Shown one piece after another: positions 1 through 7,690 of a stretch of DNA of 31,095 nt. Each line of letters opens with the position of its first letter. Positions within the stretch are counted from its first letter, which is position 1. Position numbers and translations under genes: made by a program. The stretch comes from a virus. The DNA is taken from IMG/VR virus record IMGVR_UViG_3300030333_005140, positions 1-31,095 of that record; one strand, 5' to 3'. The notes under the pieces are model-generated. The model did no database searches and was not told where the DNA came from. It saw only the letters and a list, made by a program, of their open reading frames with translations.

Positions 1-506
1 GAAACATCTCCACCACCACCAATTCTTGTTCGTCTATTGTCAGAAGCATCATCTGATGTTTGATGTATGTCAAAGTTTGAAGCATTTCCTTTTATACCTG
101 CCTTGGGAACAATAGCACCATTAAACTCAACATCGTCATCTTTGATACGCATTGCAATATCACCACCAGTATAGACATCTATCATGTCATTGTGATTATA
201 ATGAAAATATGTATTACCACTTAAACCATCTAAATACAAATATGAATCAGCTTGACCGCCTATACCCACTTTGACATTTGTCGTGTCTACAACAAATACA
301 TCACCACCATCACCATTCTTGCGTACTAGTAAGGCTTCTGTACTGGTTACATCTATTACTTGTGTACCTTCTATTATCTCATCAAAACTAAGACTACCAC
401 CGCCATCTACCTGGAGATCACCATTGATGACCAAATCTCCTGTGATGGTTCCGCCAGATGATATCTGGGCAGAGGTATTGCTAATTAAATTCTTGAATGA
501 TGCCAT
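1..506 (-). CDS. Fibre-like virion protein, N-terminal part (cut by window edge)
   Basis: The ATG is at 504-506 and the frame stays open to base 1, giving about 168 residues. The start MASFKNLISN and the beta-rich, Gly/Asp-rich repeats (for example GDLVINGDLQVDGGGS) are typical of trimeric tail-fibre or tail-spike shafts in marine phages; this is a family-level inference. The leftover two bases at the left end plus one base at the right end make a codon, and the frame continues exactly into the open frame ending at 30444. The full protein would be about 385 residues. It lies downstream of the capsid genes in the late operon. The adsorption role is inferred. Confidence 0.7.
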   Translation of the reverse strand, partial: MASFKNLISNTSAQISSGGTITGDLVINGDLQVDGGGSLSFDEIIEGTQVIDVTSTEALLVRKNGDGGDVFVVDTTNVKVGIGGQADSYLYLDGLSGNTYFHYNHNDMIDVYTGGDIAMRIKDDDVEFNGAIVPKAGIKGNASNFDIHQTSDDASDNRRTRIGGGGDV

Positions 507-515
507 ATTGCGCTC

Positions 516-848
516 CTATGCTAGAACGATGCGTACGGTTGATGTCGCACCTTTGCCAAGCAAATGTAAATAAACTGTTGATCCTATGCCGTGTGGTACA
601 TTAAGCTCATAAATAGTATCTCCGCCTGCTAAGTAAAGGCTATTTGACGCGCTTATCATATCACTAGCACTACTACTGAATCCATAATAAACATCGCCAT
701 TAGGTTGTAATATTACGCTGTGGACAGCAGTAACATTCAAATTATATTCTGTTCCTGTGGTAACGCTTTGTGCGGATTGTACTGAATGAGTTGCAGAACT
801 GCTGATATTCAGCGACTCAACCACTGAATGTTTGGAAAGATCAGCCAT
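516..848 (-). CDS. Small putative virion protein (110 aa)
   Basis: This is a 110-residue protein beginning MADLSKHSVVESL, with a good Shine-Dalgarno (AAGGAG) upstream of the ATG at 846-848. It is rich in Ser, Thr, Val and Gly with alternating polar and hydrophobic residues, suggesting an all-beta fold. There is no signal peptide or membrane segment. It sits between the Zn-ribbon gene and the fibre gene in the structural operon, a common place for head-decoration or fibre-adaptor proteins. I do not recognise the family, and the virion role rests on context alone. Confidence 0.7.
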   Translation of the reverse strand: MADLSKHSVVESLNISSSATHSVQSAQSVTTGTEYNLNVTAVHSVILQPNGDVYYGFSSSASDMISASNSLYLAGGDTIYELNVPHGIGSTVYLHLLGKGATSTVRIVLA

Positions 849-865
849 CTTGTTTCTCCTTTGTG

Positions 866-906
866 AATGCCTTACCGAGCGTGACTACTCTCATGGGCAT
901 TTCGGT
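866..906 (-). repeat. Two interleaved inverted repeats, possible RNA pseudoknot in a leader
   Basis: On the + strand the order is AATGCC (866-871), ACCGA (874-878), GGCATT (896-901), TCGGT (902-906). The two perfect inverted repeats are interlocked (a-b-a'-b'), which is pseudoknot topology. The element lies in the 61-base gap between two late genes, just upstream of the Shine-Dalgarno of the 110-aa protein. The loop of only two bases next to the 5-bp stem makes simultaneous formation of both stems uncertain. Confidence 0.35.
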
Positions 907-909
907 TAT

Positions 910-1095
910 TTAATCTATGATGCCTTGATCACGTAAACTGGCATCGCTTATTCCTTTCATATGGATGATAGGACTTGCTATCAATTTGCGTACCTTATTG
1001 GATTTGCATTTTGGGCAAGTTATTATATCATCCTTGGACCATAATAGTTCCCACTTATAGTTGCAACGATGACACAAAAAATCGTTGGTTTTCAT
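910..1095 (-). CDS. Zinc-ribbon protein, FmdB-like (61 aa)
   Basis: Two CxxC pairs, CHRC near residue 8 and CPKC near residue 27, form a four-cysteine zinc ribbon of the FmdB/rubredoxin-like kind, followed by a basic stretch. Such small zinc ribbons are common in phage late operons and may bind nucleic acid or proteins; no function is established. The start ATG overlaps the stop of the upstream 53-aa ORF (ATGA), indicating translational coupling. Confidence 0.75.
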   Translation of the reverse strand: MKTNDFLCHRCNYKWELLWSKDDIITCPKCKSNKVRKLIASPIIHMKGISDASLRDQGIID

Positions 1096-1253
1096 TTTTT
1101 CTTTTTTAGACTTATCTTACGTTTCGGTTTTTTTACTTGACCTTTTTCATCGCAAGGCTCACATCCATCCTTAATGTATGCATCAATTTGTTTTTTGCTG
1201 ATTGAGTCTTGTTTACCAAAAACAGAACCATCTTTTCTTTTAAAGTATTTCAT
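1092..1253 (-). CDS. Small lysine-rich protein (53 aa)
   Basis: The ATG at 1251-1253 opens a 53-codon frame, MKYFKRKDGSVFGKQD, with a CEPC motif in the middle and a Lys/Arg-rich C-terminus. The stop TGA overlaps the next ATG by four bases, which supports it as real despite its size. It follows the capsid-gene terminator. I do not recognise the family. The basic tail suggests nucleic-acid contact, but this is inference. Confidence 0.6.
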   Translation of the reverse strand: MKYFKRKDGSVFGKQDSISKKQIDAYIKDGCEPCDEKGQVKKPKRKISLKKKK

Positions 1254-1265
1254 ATTATTTCCTTA

Positions 1266-1293
1266 AAACTGGGTGGGCCATAAGACCCACCCA
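1266..1293 (-). terminator. Intrinsic terminator after the major capsid gene
   Basis: Reading leftward, TGGGTGGG (1293-1286) and CCCACCCA (1277-1270) form a perfect 8-bp GC-rich stem with an 8-base loop, followed by GTTTT. It starts 12 bases after the capsid stop codon. The T-run is short, so it may only attenuate and set a high capsid-to-downstream ratio. Confidence 0.7.
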
Positions 1294-1304
1294 ATCATCA
1301 TCGC

Positions 1305-2404
1305 TTACGGATTAGCGAAATTAACTACCCCAAGTGAAGTGCTAGATGCACCATGTGATAAAGACGCACCGAACAAAATGTCCGCGACCACAGAAGTCGC
1401 TAAATGGTCTATATCATAAGCTGATTGCACTCTAGGAGAAATCTGCATCGCCATGTACACTGCTTCTTTCTTAAAGACAGTCGCAGTTTCATCGCCAGTA
1501 CCACCATCATCATCCCAATCTGTTGAGATGTATGTTGGCATACCATAGATCATTCCTACGCCACCAGAGACATTCGGATTCTGCTCATCACCTCTGCGAG
1601 ATGAATCATAGAAGTCCTGCAAACTCAAGAGGTACATATACGCAGCAGGAGAAGCATATAAGTATGTTTCACCATCTGCGTAGTCAAAACCAGCATCAAG
1701 CAGTTTTTGTAAACCAGTTCTCAATAATGCTGAAGTGACTTGGTTATCAGTTGACAAAGTAACATCATTACCAGTCGCAGATTGAAGTACATCCACCGCC
1801 AAGTAGTTTTCAACCTTTTTAGCCAGGGCATAACCCATAGATTGTGCATAAGCTCCAAAAAGATTTGCTGACTCCTGGACACGAACAATATCTTCAATAC
1901 GTTTCAATCGTTATCGCCTAGCTCTTTATCTAGGCTCTCCACATTTCTATGGAGTATCGGACTATCTCTTCACCCAGTATGGGTGTCGCGGTCTCGTGGG
2001 TAGATTATTTCACTACCTAGTCTCTGCGGCTGGCTTACGCCTTCACCTCTGATTGCCTTATCTTTCGACTTAGGTTTCCAGTTTTTTTCCGCAATCATAA
2101 TAAGCATAATTACTTATGCAAACGCCAAATTAATAGCTTCGTAATGATGTTGGTCCACACTAATGGTGACCTCACCATCGGTGTTATTTGTGTAAGTTAC
2201 CGCACTTCCTGCGGATTTTGCTGCAGCCGTCTCCTCAGTGACTTTTGGGATATGTAAAGTATCTCCAGAAGGCATCTCGGATGAAAAGTCCATCACCTGA
2301 TTACGTAAGACAAACTTACGTTCTGCATAGTCTAATATAGCGTCACGCCATAACTCAGGGATGAACTTGGCCGCGGTGGTTGTTGTGACATTACCGTCTG
2401 CCAT
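1305..2404 (-). CDS. Major capsid protein, gene split by a group I intron
   Basis: Exon 1 (2404-2120) encodes 95 residues, MADGNVTTTTAAKFIPELWR to the phenylalanine of INLAF. Exon 2 (1904-1305) encodes 199 residues beginning KRIEDIVRVQESANLF. Joined they give about 294 residues, usual for short HK97-fold capsid proteins of marine phages. Without splicing, exon 1 ends one codon later at TAA and exon 2 lacks a proper ATG (only a TTG). The order scaffold, capsid, small virion genes is canonical. A terminator hairpin follows at 1266-1293. The exact splice junction is inferred from frame, the required U before and G at the end of the intron, and protein continuity. Confidence 0.88.
1905..2119 (-). 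ncRNA. Self-splicing group I intron, 215 nt, no ORF
   Basis: Read leftward, the insert has the conserved group I core: GGAAACCUAAGUC, then AAGGCAAUC, a GGC-GUAA-GCC hairpin, GCAGAGACUA (P7 5' strand), a CACCC/GGGUG hairpin (P8-like) and GAGAUAGUCC (P7 3' strand). Two further hairpins (CUCCA/UGGAG and GCCUAG/CUAGGC) fit P9 elements. The core resembles the cyanobacterial tRNA intron class (IC3-like). The first bases form a GCAUAA/UUAUGC hairpin. The last base is G (1905), and the exon before the intron ends in U. P1 may pair GCGUUU of the exon with GAUUGC of the intron with one mismatch. It encodes no endonuclease. Confidence 0.93.
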
Positions 2405-2418
2405 TTTTTATTCCTTTT

Positions 2419-2967
2419 TTAAGTTCCTTTGCGTTTGTAGGATTCCAGTATATTGCTCCAGTTCAAACGCCTGTCACTATCTTTTATCTTCTTTAGATCG
2501 ATATTACTATCATTGACTGGCGCAGATGGTGCGCTGGAAACCGCTACGCGTTGGGTTTTTAGTTTTTTTACTACAGCACGCAATGCTTCTAGAGGTAACT
2601 CTCCAAATGTAGCATGCTCTTCCTCTGGTATCTCCAATAGAAGCTCTGCGCGAAGCGATGCTTCCTGCTTCATTGCAGCTTCAACAATGGGTTCGAGTTC
2701 TGCGAGCTTGTTTGCGCGCTCCTCGGCAAGATTCTTCCATTGTTCCTGCTCTTCCATTTGAGATATTCGAGTATCCTCGATCTCTTTGCGGAGCTTAGAG
2801 AGTTCCTGTTCGGCAGCTTGTGCGCGTCCACGATACTTCTTTGACTCCGCGATCAGGTTTCCAACTTCGAGGTTTTGTTGTTCCTGTTCTTGTTCAACCT
2901 CTGGTCCTACAGGGTCAAGTGTAGGTTCAGGCACTGACTGTGCAACTTGTGTTTGTTCTTCGGACAT
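2419..2967 (-). CDS. Capsid scaffold protein (182 aa)
   Basis: The protein is acidic and Glu/Gln-rich, with a long predicted coiled coil (about residues 25-120, many Glu, Lys, Ala and Leu) and a basic C-terminal tail with KKIKDSDRRLNWSNIL. This is the usual design of phage scaffold proteins, which line the prohead and bind capsid protein through a basic helical tail. It lies directly upstream of the capsid gene with a 14-base gap. No protease domain is visible, so capsid maturation without a dedicated protease, or by another route, is implied. Confidence 0.8.
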   Translation of the reverse strand: MSEEQTQVAQSVPEPTLDPVGPEVEQEQEQQNLEVGNLIAESKKYRGRAQAAEQELSKLRKEIEDTRISQMEEQEQWKNLAEERANKLAELEPIVEAAMKQEASLRAELLLEIPEEEHATFGELPLEALRAVVKKLKTQRVAVSSAPSAPVNDSNIDLKKIKDSDRRLNWSNILESYKRKGT

Positions 2968-2976
2968 CCTGTCCTC

Positions 2977-3441
2977 CTATATGTTTACTTTAACGTGTGT
3001 CTTGCTCATACGTGATAGGTTCTTGCCAATTATATTGGCGAAGTCTTTGACGATACCTTCTTCTACTTTATCGCCTAATTCTTGATTTTCAGCAATGGAA
3101 CGCTTTGGTAATCCTTTTTCTGGAACACCTGTATTATGCTCCATCATTTTCGTTCCTTGCTTATTTTTCTTAATACCATATAAAAATTGTATTTCCTGGT
3201 TCTTTTTTACCGTGGTGCGCTGCACCTGAAATGCATTTAACATTTTACCAGTTAGTTTTAAATTAACGCTATCTCTACTAACGCCTTTGCGCTTTGCATA
3301 TTTAGGTGAATATTTCTCAAATGGTTTGTTTGAAAAATCTTTCCCACTCGCAATTTGTTGCTTCGTGCGCCTGACCGTATTCTCTGCCATCTTTTTGACA
3401 TCGACTTCCTTAAATTTCATTATATCCTGCAATTTAAACAT
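2977..3441 (-). CDS. Virion morphogenesis protein, gpG/HK97-gp10-like (154 aa)
   Basis: Residues 15-75 hold a basic segment, SNKPFEKYSPKYAKRKGVSR, then KLTGKMLNAF, and near residue 110 GLPKRSIAENQEL. This pattern (S-x-K-Y-x-x-x-K, L-TG-L, P-x-R-x-x-G/L) is that of phage virion morphogenesis and HK97 gp10-like tail-completion proteins. The start ATG (3441) overlaps the end of the MuF-type gene by 8 bases. Its position between MuF and scaffold fits head or head-tail joining assembly. The exact step is unknown. Confidence 0.65.
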   Translation of the reverse strand: MFKLQDIMKFKEVDVKKMAENTVRRTKQQIASGKDFSNKPFEKYSPKYAKRKGVSRDSVNLKLTGKMLNAFQVQRTTVKKNQEIQFLYGIKKNKQGTKMMEHNTGVPEKGLPKRSIAENQELGDKVEEGIVKDFANIIGKNLSRMSKTHVKVNI

Positions 3442-4105
3442 TCACAGGACTCCAATAGTGCCTACAGCGATGCCCGCCACCGTGTTCAAATCCATCTGAT
3501 TTTACCTGTCTTATCTCACTAATGGTAAGTGGATCACTAGATAAATAAGTTCTGCATACAGGACGATTCTTTTCATCATCTGGACCAATATACTCATATA
3601 GCGTATCTTCTGGTAGATCCATGGCCATTGCACCGATCACCGCACGTCTATAATCACCAAGCATTGTATATATTGTATTTTCTATACGTGGAGTGTTTGT
3701 GCGAACCGCAGTGCGCATTATATTCTTTAATTCATCGCCTTTTAGGCCACTACTAAGTCCAGATACCATTGCATTCTGCATCACGTTGCTAATTTGTCTG
3801 GTGACACCTTCAATACCTTGGCGTTGGAGAGTCTGGAGAGCCACGAGTTGTATCTCGCTTGTACGCCCAAAACTCGGCAGATCAGCAAGAATATCTTCCG
3901 TTGTAGCCATAAAGGAGTTGACTGCGGTAGAGAAGCGTAACTCTTCAATAAAGTAGGTCGCAAAGTCAATTGCAGCGACAATTCCCAAAATTTCACCTGT
4001 AGATAGACCTTCCTCTTCCAATTCTTCCACATCTTGCTGAAATCCATTGATGGCATCCTCGATACTATTCTCATATGAATTAACTGTTTGGTCTATTGTT
4101 GGCAT
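3434..4105 (-). CDS. MuF-type head morphogenesis protein (223 aa)
   Basis: The N-terminal two thirds are helical. The C-terminal third carries the MuF/SPP1-gp7 signature: YIGPDDEKNRPVCRTY around residues 171-186 and GGGHRCRHYWSPV around 208-220, with the conserved Asp/Arg/Cys and GHRC residues. Proteins of this type are minor head proteins bound to the portal. The gene overlaps the end of the portal gene by 26 bases, as usual for portal-MuF pairs. No toxin or enzyme domain is fused to it. Confidence 0.85.
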   Translation of the reverse strand: MPTIDQTVNSYENSIEDAINGFQQDVEELEEEGLSTGEILGIVAAIDFATYFIEELRFSTAVNSFMATTEDILADLPSFGRTSEIQLVALQTLQRQGIEGVTRQISNVMQNAMVSGLSSGLKGDELKNIMRTAVRTNTPRIENTIYTMLGDYRRAVIGAMAMDLPEDTLYEYIGPDDEKNRPVCRTYLSSDPLTISEIRQVKSDGFEHGGGHRCRHYWSPVNV

Positions 4106-5441
4106 TTAAGATATTTAGTAGTCTGTTTTGTGGCGCAGGTTCTTCCAACTGCTCCTGTTGCTGTTCAAATCTTACTCTATCCTCTGCACTTGCGTCAGGA
4201 TTATGATAATCAAACCAATCCAGTGGAGTGCTAAGTTTACGATCAAATCTCCAGCTCCATAGCATAATTTCTGCTTCTGGAGTGAGTGCGTAATTTGGCT
4301 CCAGGAAGTCCACACTATATTCATCACCCACATTCACATTCGCTTCCACCTCGATAATTCGCTTATCTACCTGATATCTGCGCTGTTCCCATGGTCTCCA
4401 TGTGTCTTCGGTCATTGCGCTGCGCTCGTCCATGTTCTCCATTTCAATAATGGATAGACTTGCAGCACTCGGTGCGTTGCCTGAGTCATCTCTTGCATAT
4501 TTTGCGCGGATATGATTGTTATTCAATGTGGTTTCTACTAAGAATCTAGTCGAGTCCACTATATCGTTTAAATTACCACCGCTTGAAGTTACGCCAAAGT
4601 TTGCCTGTTCTGGCAGGTATAATATCTTATCTGTGCCAATCGATATGCGTGATGGATCATCAACACCGCTAATAAACTTAATTCCTAGACAACCATAACG
4701 GATCGCAAGATTCAACTCCAATAACGCGACATTGACCGCAAGGTCGGTCTGTGCTACATCGATTGCGTTTCCTACGTGGTAGTCGCGGATAGGTGGATAG
4801 CGATGGCAAAAGGTTACTGGCAACATGCCATATGGATTAATGTCGTTTTCGTTGACACTCATCACTTTACCTTCTTCATCGACAAGGAAATGTCTTCCTG
4901 GTACGCCATAGCGTTCCTCGGTCCATACTGCATGCATCACTTCCGAACTTCTTGCATTTCCTTGATTTTCTATCGGGTACATAACACCAATTGGTTTCTC
5001 TCGTGAGTCACCTGCCAAGAATAGTGGCGTAAAATGCGATAGTATCTCATATTCTATCTTTTGATCAACTTCATTCCACTTGCTCCGAAATGCCATTGTA
5101 CCAAGTAGAAATGTCAAACGCTCCAGTATTCTGCGCTGCGCATTGAGTCCATGCTTGTCAATAATGGACAAGTAAGCTTCGCTAGTGCGTATACGCGGTG
5201 GACGTTTGTATGTCATGGAACGTAGACTACAGACCCGCCTAGTGAGATTATTTTGTGGGATGACCGTTTGACGCAGTGTCTCTGGGCCAAAGTAATCGCT
5301 CACATAATGTTCTAAATTGATGCCTTCGTAGAAGTCCATCAAATAGTCACGTTCGCGAGTACGCTCATCCTCGATATATTTTAACTGTTCTTGTAATGCG
5401 CTAAGTATCGCGCCTTCAGATTGATCTTGAATTGTAAGCAT
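4080..5441 (-). CDS. Portal protein (453 aa)
   Basis: Length and composition fit the SPP1/HK97-type portal: an early Asp/Tyr-rich helix (YLMDFYEGINLEHYV), an arginine-rich segment near residue 70 (NLTRRVCSLRSMTYKRPPR), a central DLAVNVALLELNLAIRYG helix and a long C-terminal helical domain with the acidic tail EQQQEQLEEP. The portal forms the dodecameric DNA gate at the capsid vertex and docks the terminase. It sits 8 bases downstream of terL, and its end overlaps the MuF-type gene. Family call is by pattern and context. Confidence 0.85.
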   Translation of the reverse strand: MLTIQDQSEGAILSALQEQLKYIEDERTRERDYLMDFYEGINLEHYVSDYFGPETLRQTVIPQNNLTRRVCSLRSMTYKRPPRIRTSEAYLSIIDKHGLNAQRRILERLTFLLGTMAFRSKWNEVDQKIEYEILSHFTPLFLAGDSREKPIGVMYPIENQGNARSSEVMHAVWTEERYGVPGRHFLVDEEGKVMSVNENDINPYGMLPVTFCHRYPPIRDYHVGNAIDVAQTDLAVNVALLELNLAIRYGCLGIKFISGVDDPSRISIGTDKILYLPEQANFGVTSSGGNLNDIVDSTRFLVETTLNNNHIRAKYARDDSGNAPSAASLSIIEMENMDERSAMTEDTWRPWEQRRYQVDKRIIEVEANVNVGDEYSVDFLEPNYALTPEAEIMLWSWRFDRKLSTPLDWFDYHNPDASAEDRVRFEQQQEQLEEPAPQNRLLNILNANNRPNS

Positions 5442-5449
5442 ATCTACCT

Positions 5450-6757
5450 TTAAAAGAAATCGATGACACCAGCGTGTCGGTTTTTCATTGGAAAAAGATT
5501 TGTCAATAAGAATCGAAGCGCATCGCAGGCATGGTCGAACTTACCATCCTTTTTTGGCTCATGGCGTAAGGTCTGGTCCTCGCGATGCTCTGGATAATGA
5601 TAATTCTCGTAGGCTTCGATGCTTTTTTCACACTTAGGATGTATAAAAAAATGTGGTTTGCCATTTGCATCCTCGAACCATCTGCGTACATGAGATACTC
5701 CAGATACTACGTTTCTGGTCACTGCATCGCGCTTGATGTTGACACGCAGACCTTGGTTGGCAAATACCTGTATATCACTGATCCCTGACTGCAAATTTGT
5801 ACCACTTCCCGCAGGATCGCCCCATATACCAGTAAATTCGTAGCCAAGTGACTTAAGCTTTGTCGCAAACTCCTCTGTACGCGTGTTTTGTAGGCTGACC
5901 TCATCTATTTGATGCACATCAGCGAAATTCTTATCCTGCGCATGCAACTGTACAATATTTGCATGACTATGACGATAACCAAAGTCTAGACCAACATACA
6001 CTGGCTTGGATGGGTCATACGTAATATCCTCACGCACTTGCGTGGTGCGGTCTAATGGATATACCTTTCCTGCGTAGCTTTGAAATTCGCAGAGAATCTC
6101 CTGAAGATATGTTTCTTTGGTCAGTGTGCGCTTTAATTCTTCATGGTCATCTTTGAAATATGGTGATAAGGTACTAGGAAAACGCCAAGACTCCCAATCT
6201 GGGTGTTCATCGCTCTTTCCAAACTCATATAACTTGTGTAAATAGTTAAATCCACGTGGAGTGGAGCAGAATAACGCCCAACCTTCACGGTCTGATAGCG
6301 TTGGGCGCAGGTACATCTCAAATGTATTTCTAGGTATCAAGGCCATTTCGTCACATACCAGGTAGTCAATTCCTTCTCCGATCAAACTATCTGGTGCATC
6401 CGCTGATTTTACCACTAATTCACTTTGTAAACCTGCGAGTTTCATGTAGTACAGGTCACCAGATATTTCTTTTTTACTTTCTAATGGAAGTCGAAGCTCG
6501 GTCATTACAATACGCTTGACCTCACGCGCTATCTTATTTGCCAGTGAATAGTTAGGTCCTACGATCCAACCACGAGTTCTGGGCGTTAATAACCATGGCA
6601 GTATCTCGTGCGCTGCCATGTAAGATTTTCCAGATCGTCTGCCCATCAGGCAAACGCGCCAACGCTTTTTGCTGTTATGAACTTCCAACTGCTGTGGAGT
6701 CGGGTCGTATCCCAAGATCCTCCAGAGCTTTTGCTTGTTCACTATTTGCTTTATCAA
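5450..6757 (-). CDS. terL: Terminase large subunit (ATPase and nuclease)
   Basis: This motor packages DNA into proheads and cuts genome ends. Walker A GRRSGKS lies near residues 39-45, Walker B LVCDEM near 133-138, the coupling motif CSTPRG near 164, and the RNase H-like nuclease aspartates in VGLDFG (about 258) and GIWGDP (about 314), with KFDHACDAL near the end. The frame is open up to a GTG at 6778, but no RBS serves it. A TTG at 6757 has GAGGAA seven bases upstream, so I chose that; the protein is then 435 residues. Either start overlaps terS (by 83 or 104 bases). Confidence 0.93.
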   Translation of the reverse strand: MIKQIVNKQKLWRILGYDPTPQQLEVHNSKKRWRVCLMGRRSGKSYMAAHEILPWLLTPRTRGWIVGPNYSLANKIAREVKRIVMTELRLPLESKKEISGDLYYMKLAGLQSELVVKSADAPDSLIGEGIDYLVCDEMALIPRNTFEMYLRPTLSDREGWALFCSTPRGFNYLHKLYEFGKSDEHPDWESWRFPSTLSPYFKDDHEELKRTLTKETYLQEILCEFQSYAGKVYPLDRTTQVREDITYDPSKPVYVGLDFGYRHSHANIVQLHAQDKNFADVHQIDEVSLQNTRTEEFATKLKSLGYEFTGIWGDPAGSGTNLQSGISDIQVFANQGLRVNIKRDAVTRNVVSGVSHVRRWFEDANGKPHFFIHPKCEKSIEAYENYHYPEHREDQTLRHEPKKDGKFDHACDALRFLLTNLFPMKNRHAGVIDFF

Positions 6758-7079
6758 TCGGATTTTCCTCGAAACCACACTGTTGTAGTACGGTTTGCAG
6801 GTTGCCTGTCATATCCACTGCTGTCTTATCACTCATGCCGAGATAGTTCTTGGATAAGAATATCTGCATTGCGATCGCATTGTTCTCGATCGCTGATACC
6901 CACATTGCGCGTCTGAGCTTGAACTTCATCTCTTCGCGTCCAGCTTCATACTTCTCTTTGAAGTTATTGCGTATATAACTCTCACCAACCTCAAAGTATT
7001 TTCCGATCTCTGCGTACTTACACCCAAAGGATGCAAGCATCTTGACCTTATCTGGGTCTACTTTACTCTTCTTCTTCAT
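6675..7079 (-). CDS. terS: Terminase small subunit-like DNA-binding protein (134 aa)
   Basis: An N-terminal helix-turn-helix (KMLASFGCKYAEIGKYFEVG, about residues 12-35) is followed by helices with AIAMQIFLSKNYLGMSDK. That string is a recurrent signature of small terminase subunits in marine siphophages (NxxxxIFLxKNxLGxxDK). The protein recognises the packaging site and hands DNA to TerL. The ATG at 7079 is preferred over the TTG one codon earlier. It overlaps both neighbours, upstream by 17 bases and terL by at least 83. Confidence 0.8.
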   Translation of the reverse strand: MKKKSKVDPDKVKMLASFGCKYAEIGKYFEVGESYIRNNFKEKYEAGREEMKFKLRRAMWVSAIENNAIAMQIFLSKNYLGMSDKTAVDMTGNLQTVLQQCGFEENPIDKANSEQAKALEDLGIRPDSTAVGSS

Positions 7080-7401
7080 CAATATTAGCCTTTTCGATGA
7101 CAGCGTGTATCTTCTTCAGTGTTCTACGCCAGTATTCCTTTACGCTGGACTCGGTGATCTCCATCTCTACTGCGATGTCAACAAAGGTGTGGCCAAGCGT
7201 GCGCTGCTTGAATACACGCAGTTCCTGCGGAGACATGAGATCATAGAATGCATGTGCGCTTATTTGCAGGTGGCGCAGGTCTGGGTCTATCAGTCCGCTG
7301 CGGAATACTAGCATCTGTACGTGGTAGCGGTCTGCGCGGTCTATTGCATGTAGCCATTTATCTGTATTATCATCAGTTAGATTAGACCAAACCTCTTCCA
7401 T
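7063..7401 (-). CDS. HTH protein with sigma-region-4-like domain (112 aa)
   Basis: The C-terminal half (LMSPQELRVFKQRTLGHTFV, then DIAVEMEITESSVKEYWRR) reads as the four-helix arrangement of sigma-70 region 4 or RinA/ArpU-type phage late regulators, ending in an acidic DEEEE tail. The N-terminal half is helical and unrecognised. It is the first gene of the late operon, about 115 bases from the strong promoter at 7517-7544 and 20 bases from an AGTGTTGACAA site. A late transcription activator or a packaging accessory factor are both possible. Confidence 0.65.
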   Translation of the reverse strand: MEEVWSNLTDDNTDKWLHAIDRADRYHVQMLVFRSGLIDPDLRHLQISAHAFYDLMSPQELRVFKQRTLGHTFVDIAVEMEITESSVKEYWRRTLKKIHAVIEKANIDEEEE

Positions 7402-7420
7402 TACTTGAATTTACGCAGGG

Positions 7421-7431
7421 AGTGTTGACAA
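7421..7431 (+). promoter_or_regulatory. AGTGTTGACAA operator-like motif, copy 1
   Basis: This is a perfect copy of the 11-mer also found at 9656-9666 and, as an inverted pair, at 18047-18057 and 18071-18081. It lies between the late promoter and the start of the first late gene. It contains TTGACA on the + strand, but no acceptable -10 box follows, so I read it as a protein binding site rather than a promoter. Confidence 0.55.
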
Positions 7432-7502
7432 AAACGAAAGTAAAAATTCTAAGACGCGGTAAGTAGGCGAAATCGCGATCCGCCTTGGTATAACCGACTA
7501 AT

Positions 7503-7523
7503 TATACATAATGTATATTATAC
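7503..7523. promoter_or_regulatory. Overlapping palindromes at the late promoter
   Basis: TATACAT-A-ATGTATA (7503-7517) is a perfect 15-bp odd-centred palindrome. GTATA-T-TATAC (7513-7523) overlaps it and includes the leftward -10 box. The first shares its core CATAATG with the palindrome at 7618-7632. Position over the -10 and start region suggests repressor or activator binding. Confidence 0.5.
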
Positions 7524-7544
7524 GCAAGATTGAAAACGTGTCAC
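7517..7544 (-). promoter_or_regulatory. Leftward late promoter
   Basis: Read leftward, GTGACA (7544-7539, five of six matches to the -35 consensus) and a perfect TATAAT (7522-7517) are separated by 16 bases. A start near 7510 would transcribe the whole late operon (HTH, terS, terL, portal and onward). A second perfect TATAAT lies at 7506-7501 without a good -35. Confidence 0.6.
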
Positions 7545-7617
7545 ATTCTGTTATATTCAAATATTATTGAACTTAGCAGATGATGTAATTTCACCTGGTT
7601 AGATATGCGCGGGCTTT

Positions 7618-7632
7618 GTGTCATAATGACAC
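7618..7632. promoter_or_regulatory. 15-bp perfect palindrome, candidate operator
   Basis: GTGTCAT-A-ATGACAC is an odd-centred perfect palindrome in the 372-base divergent region between the late operon and the rightward module. Its core CATAATG equals that of the palindrome at 7503-7517, 115 bases away, so one dimeric regulator may bind both. Confidence 0.5.
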
Positions 7633-7690
7633 GGTGCGTTTGCTTTCTTTTTTAGTTTGGTTGGATACAAATATTTTATTTTGATAAGTA

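Noticed and set aside
2114-2120. 5' splice site after the GCATAAGT string, which gives a good U-G P1 pairing with GCUUAU
   Set aside because: It would leave the in-frame TAA in exon 1; splicing after TTT (2120) keeps the capsid frame open.
1305-2404. Capsid gene read as two broken genes or a pseudogene
   Set aside because: The break is 215 nt with a full group I intron core, and both flanks join in frame into one capsid protein, so decay or frameshift is a poorer explanation.
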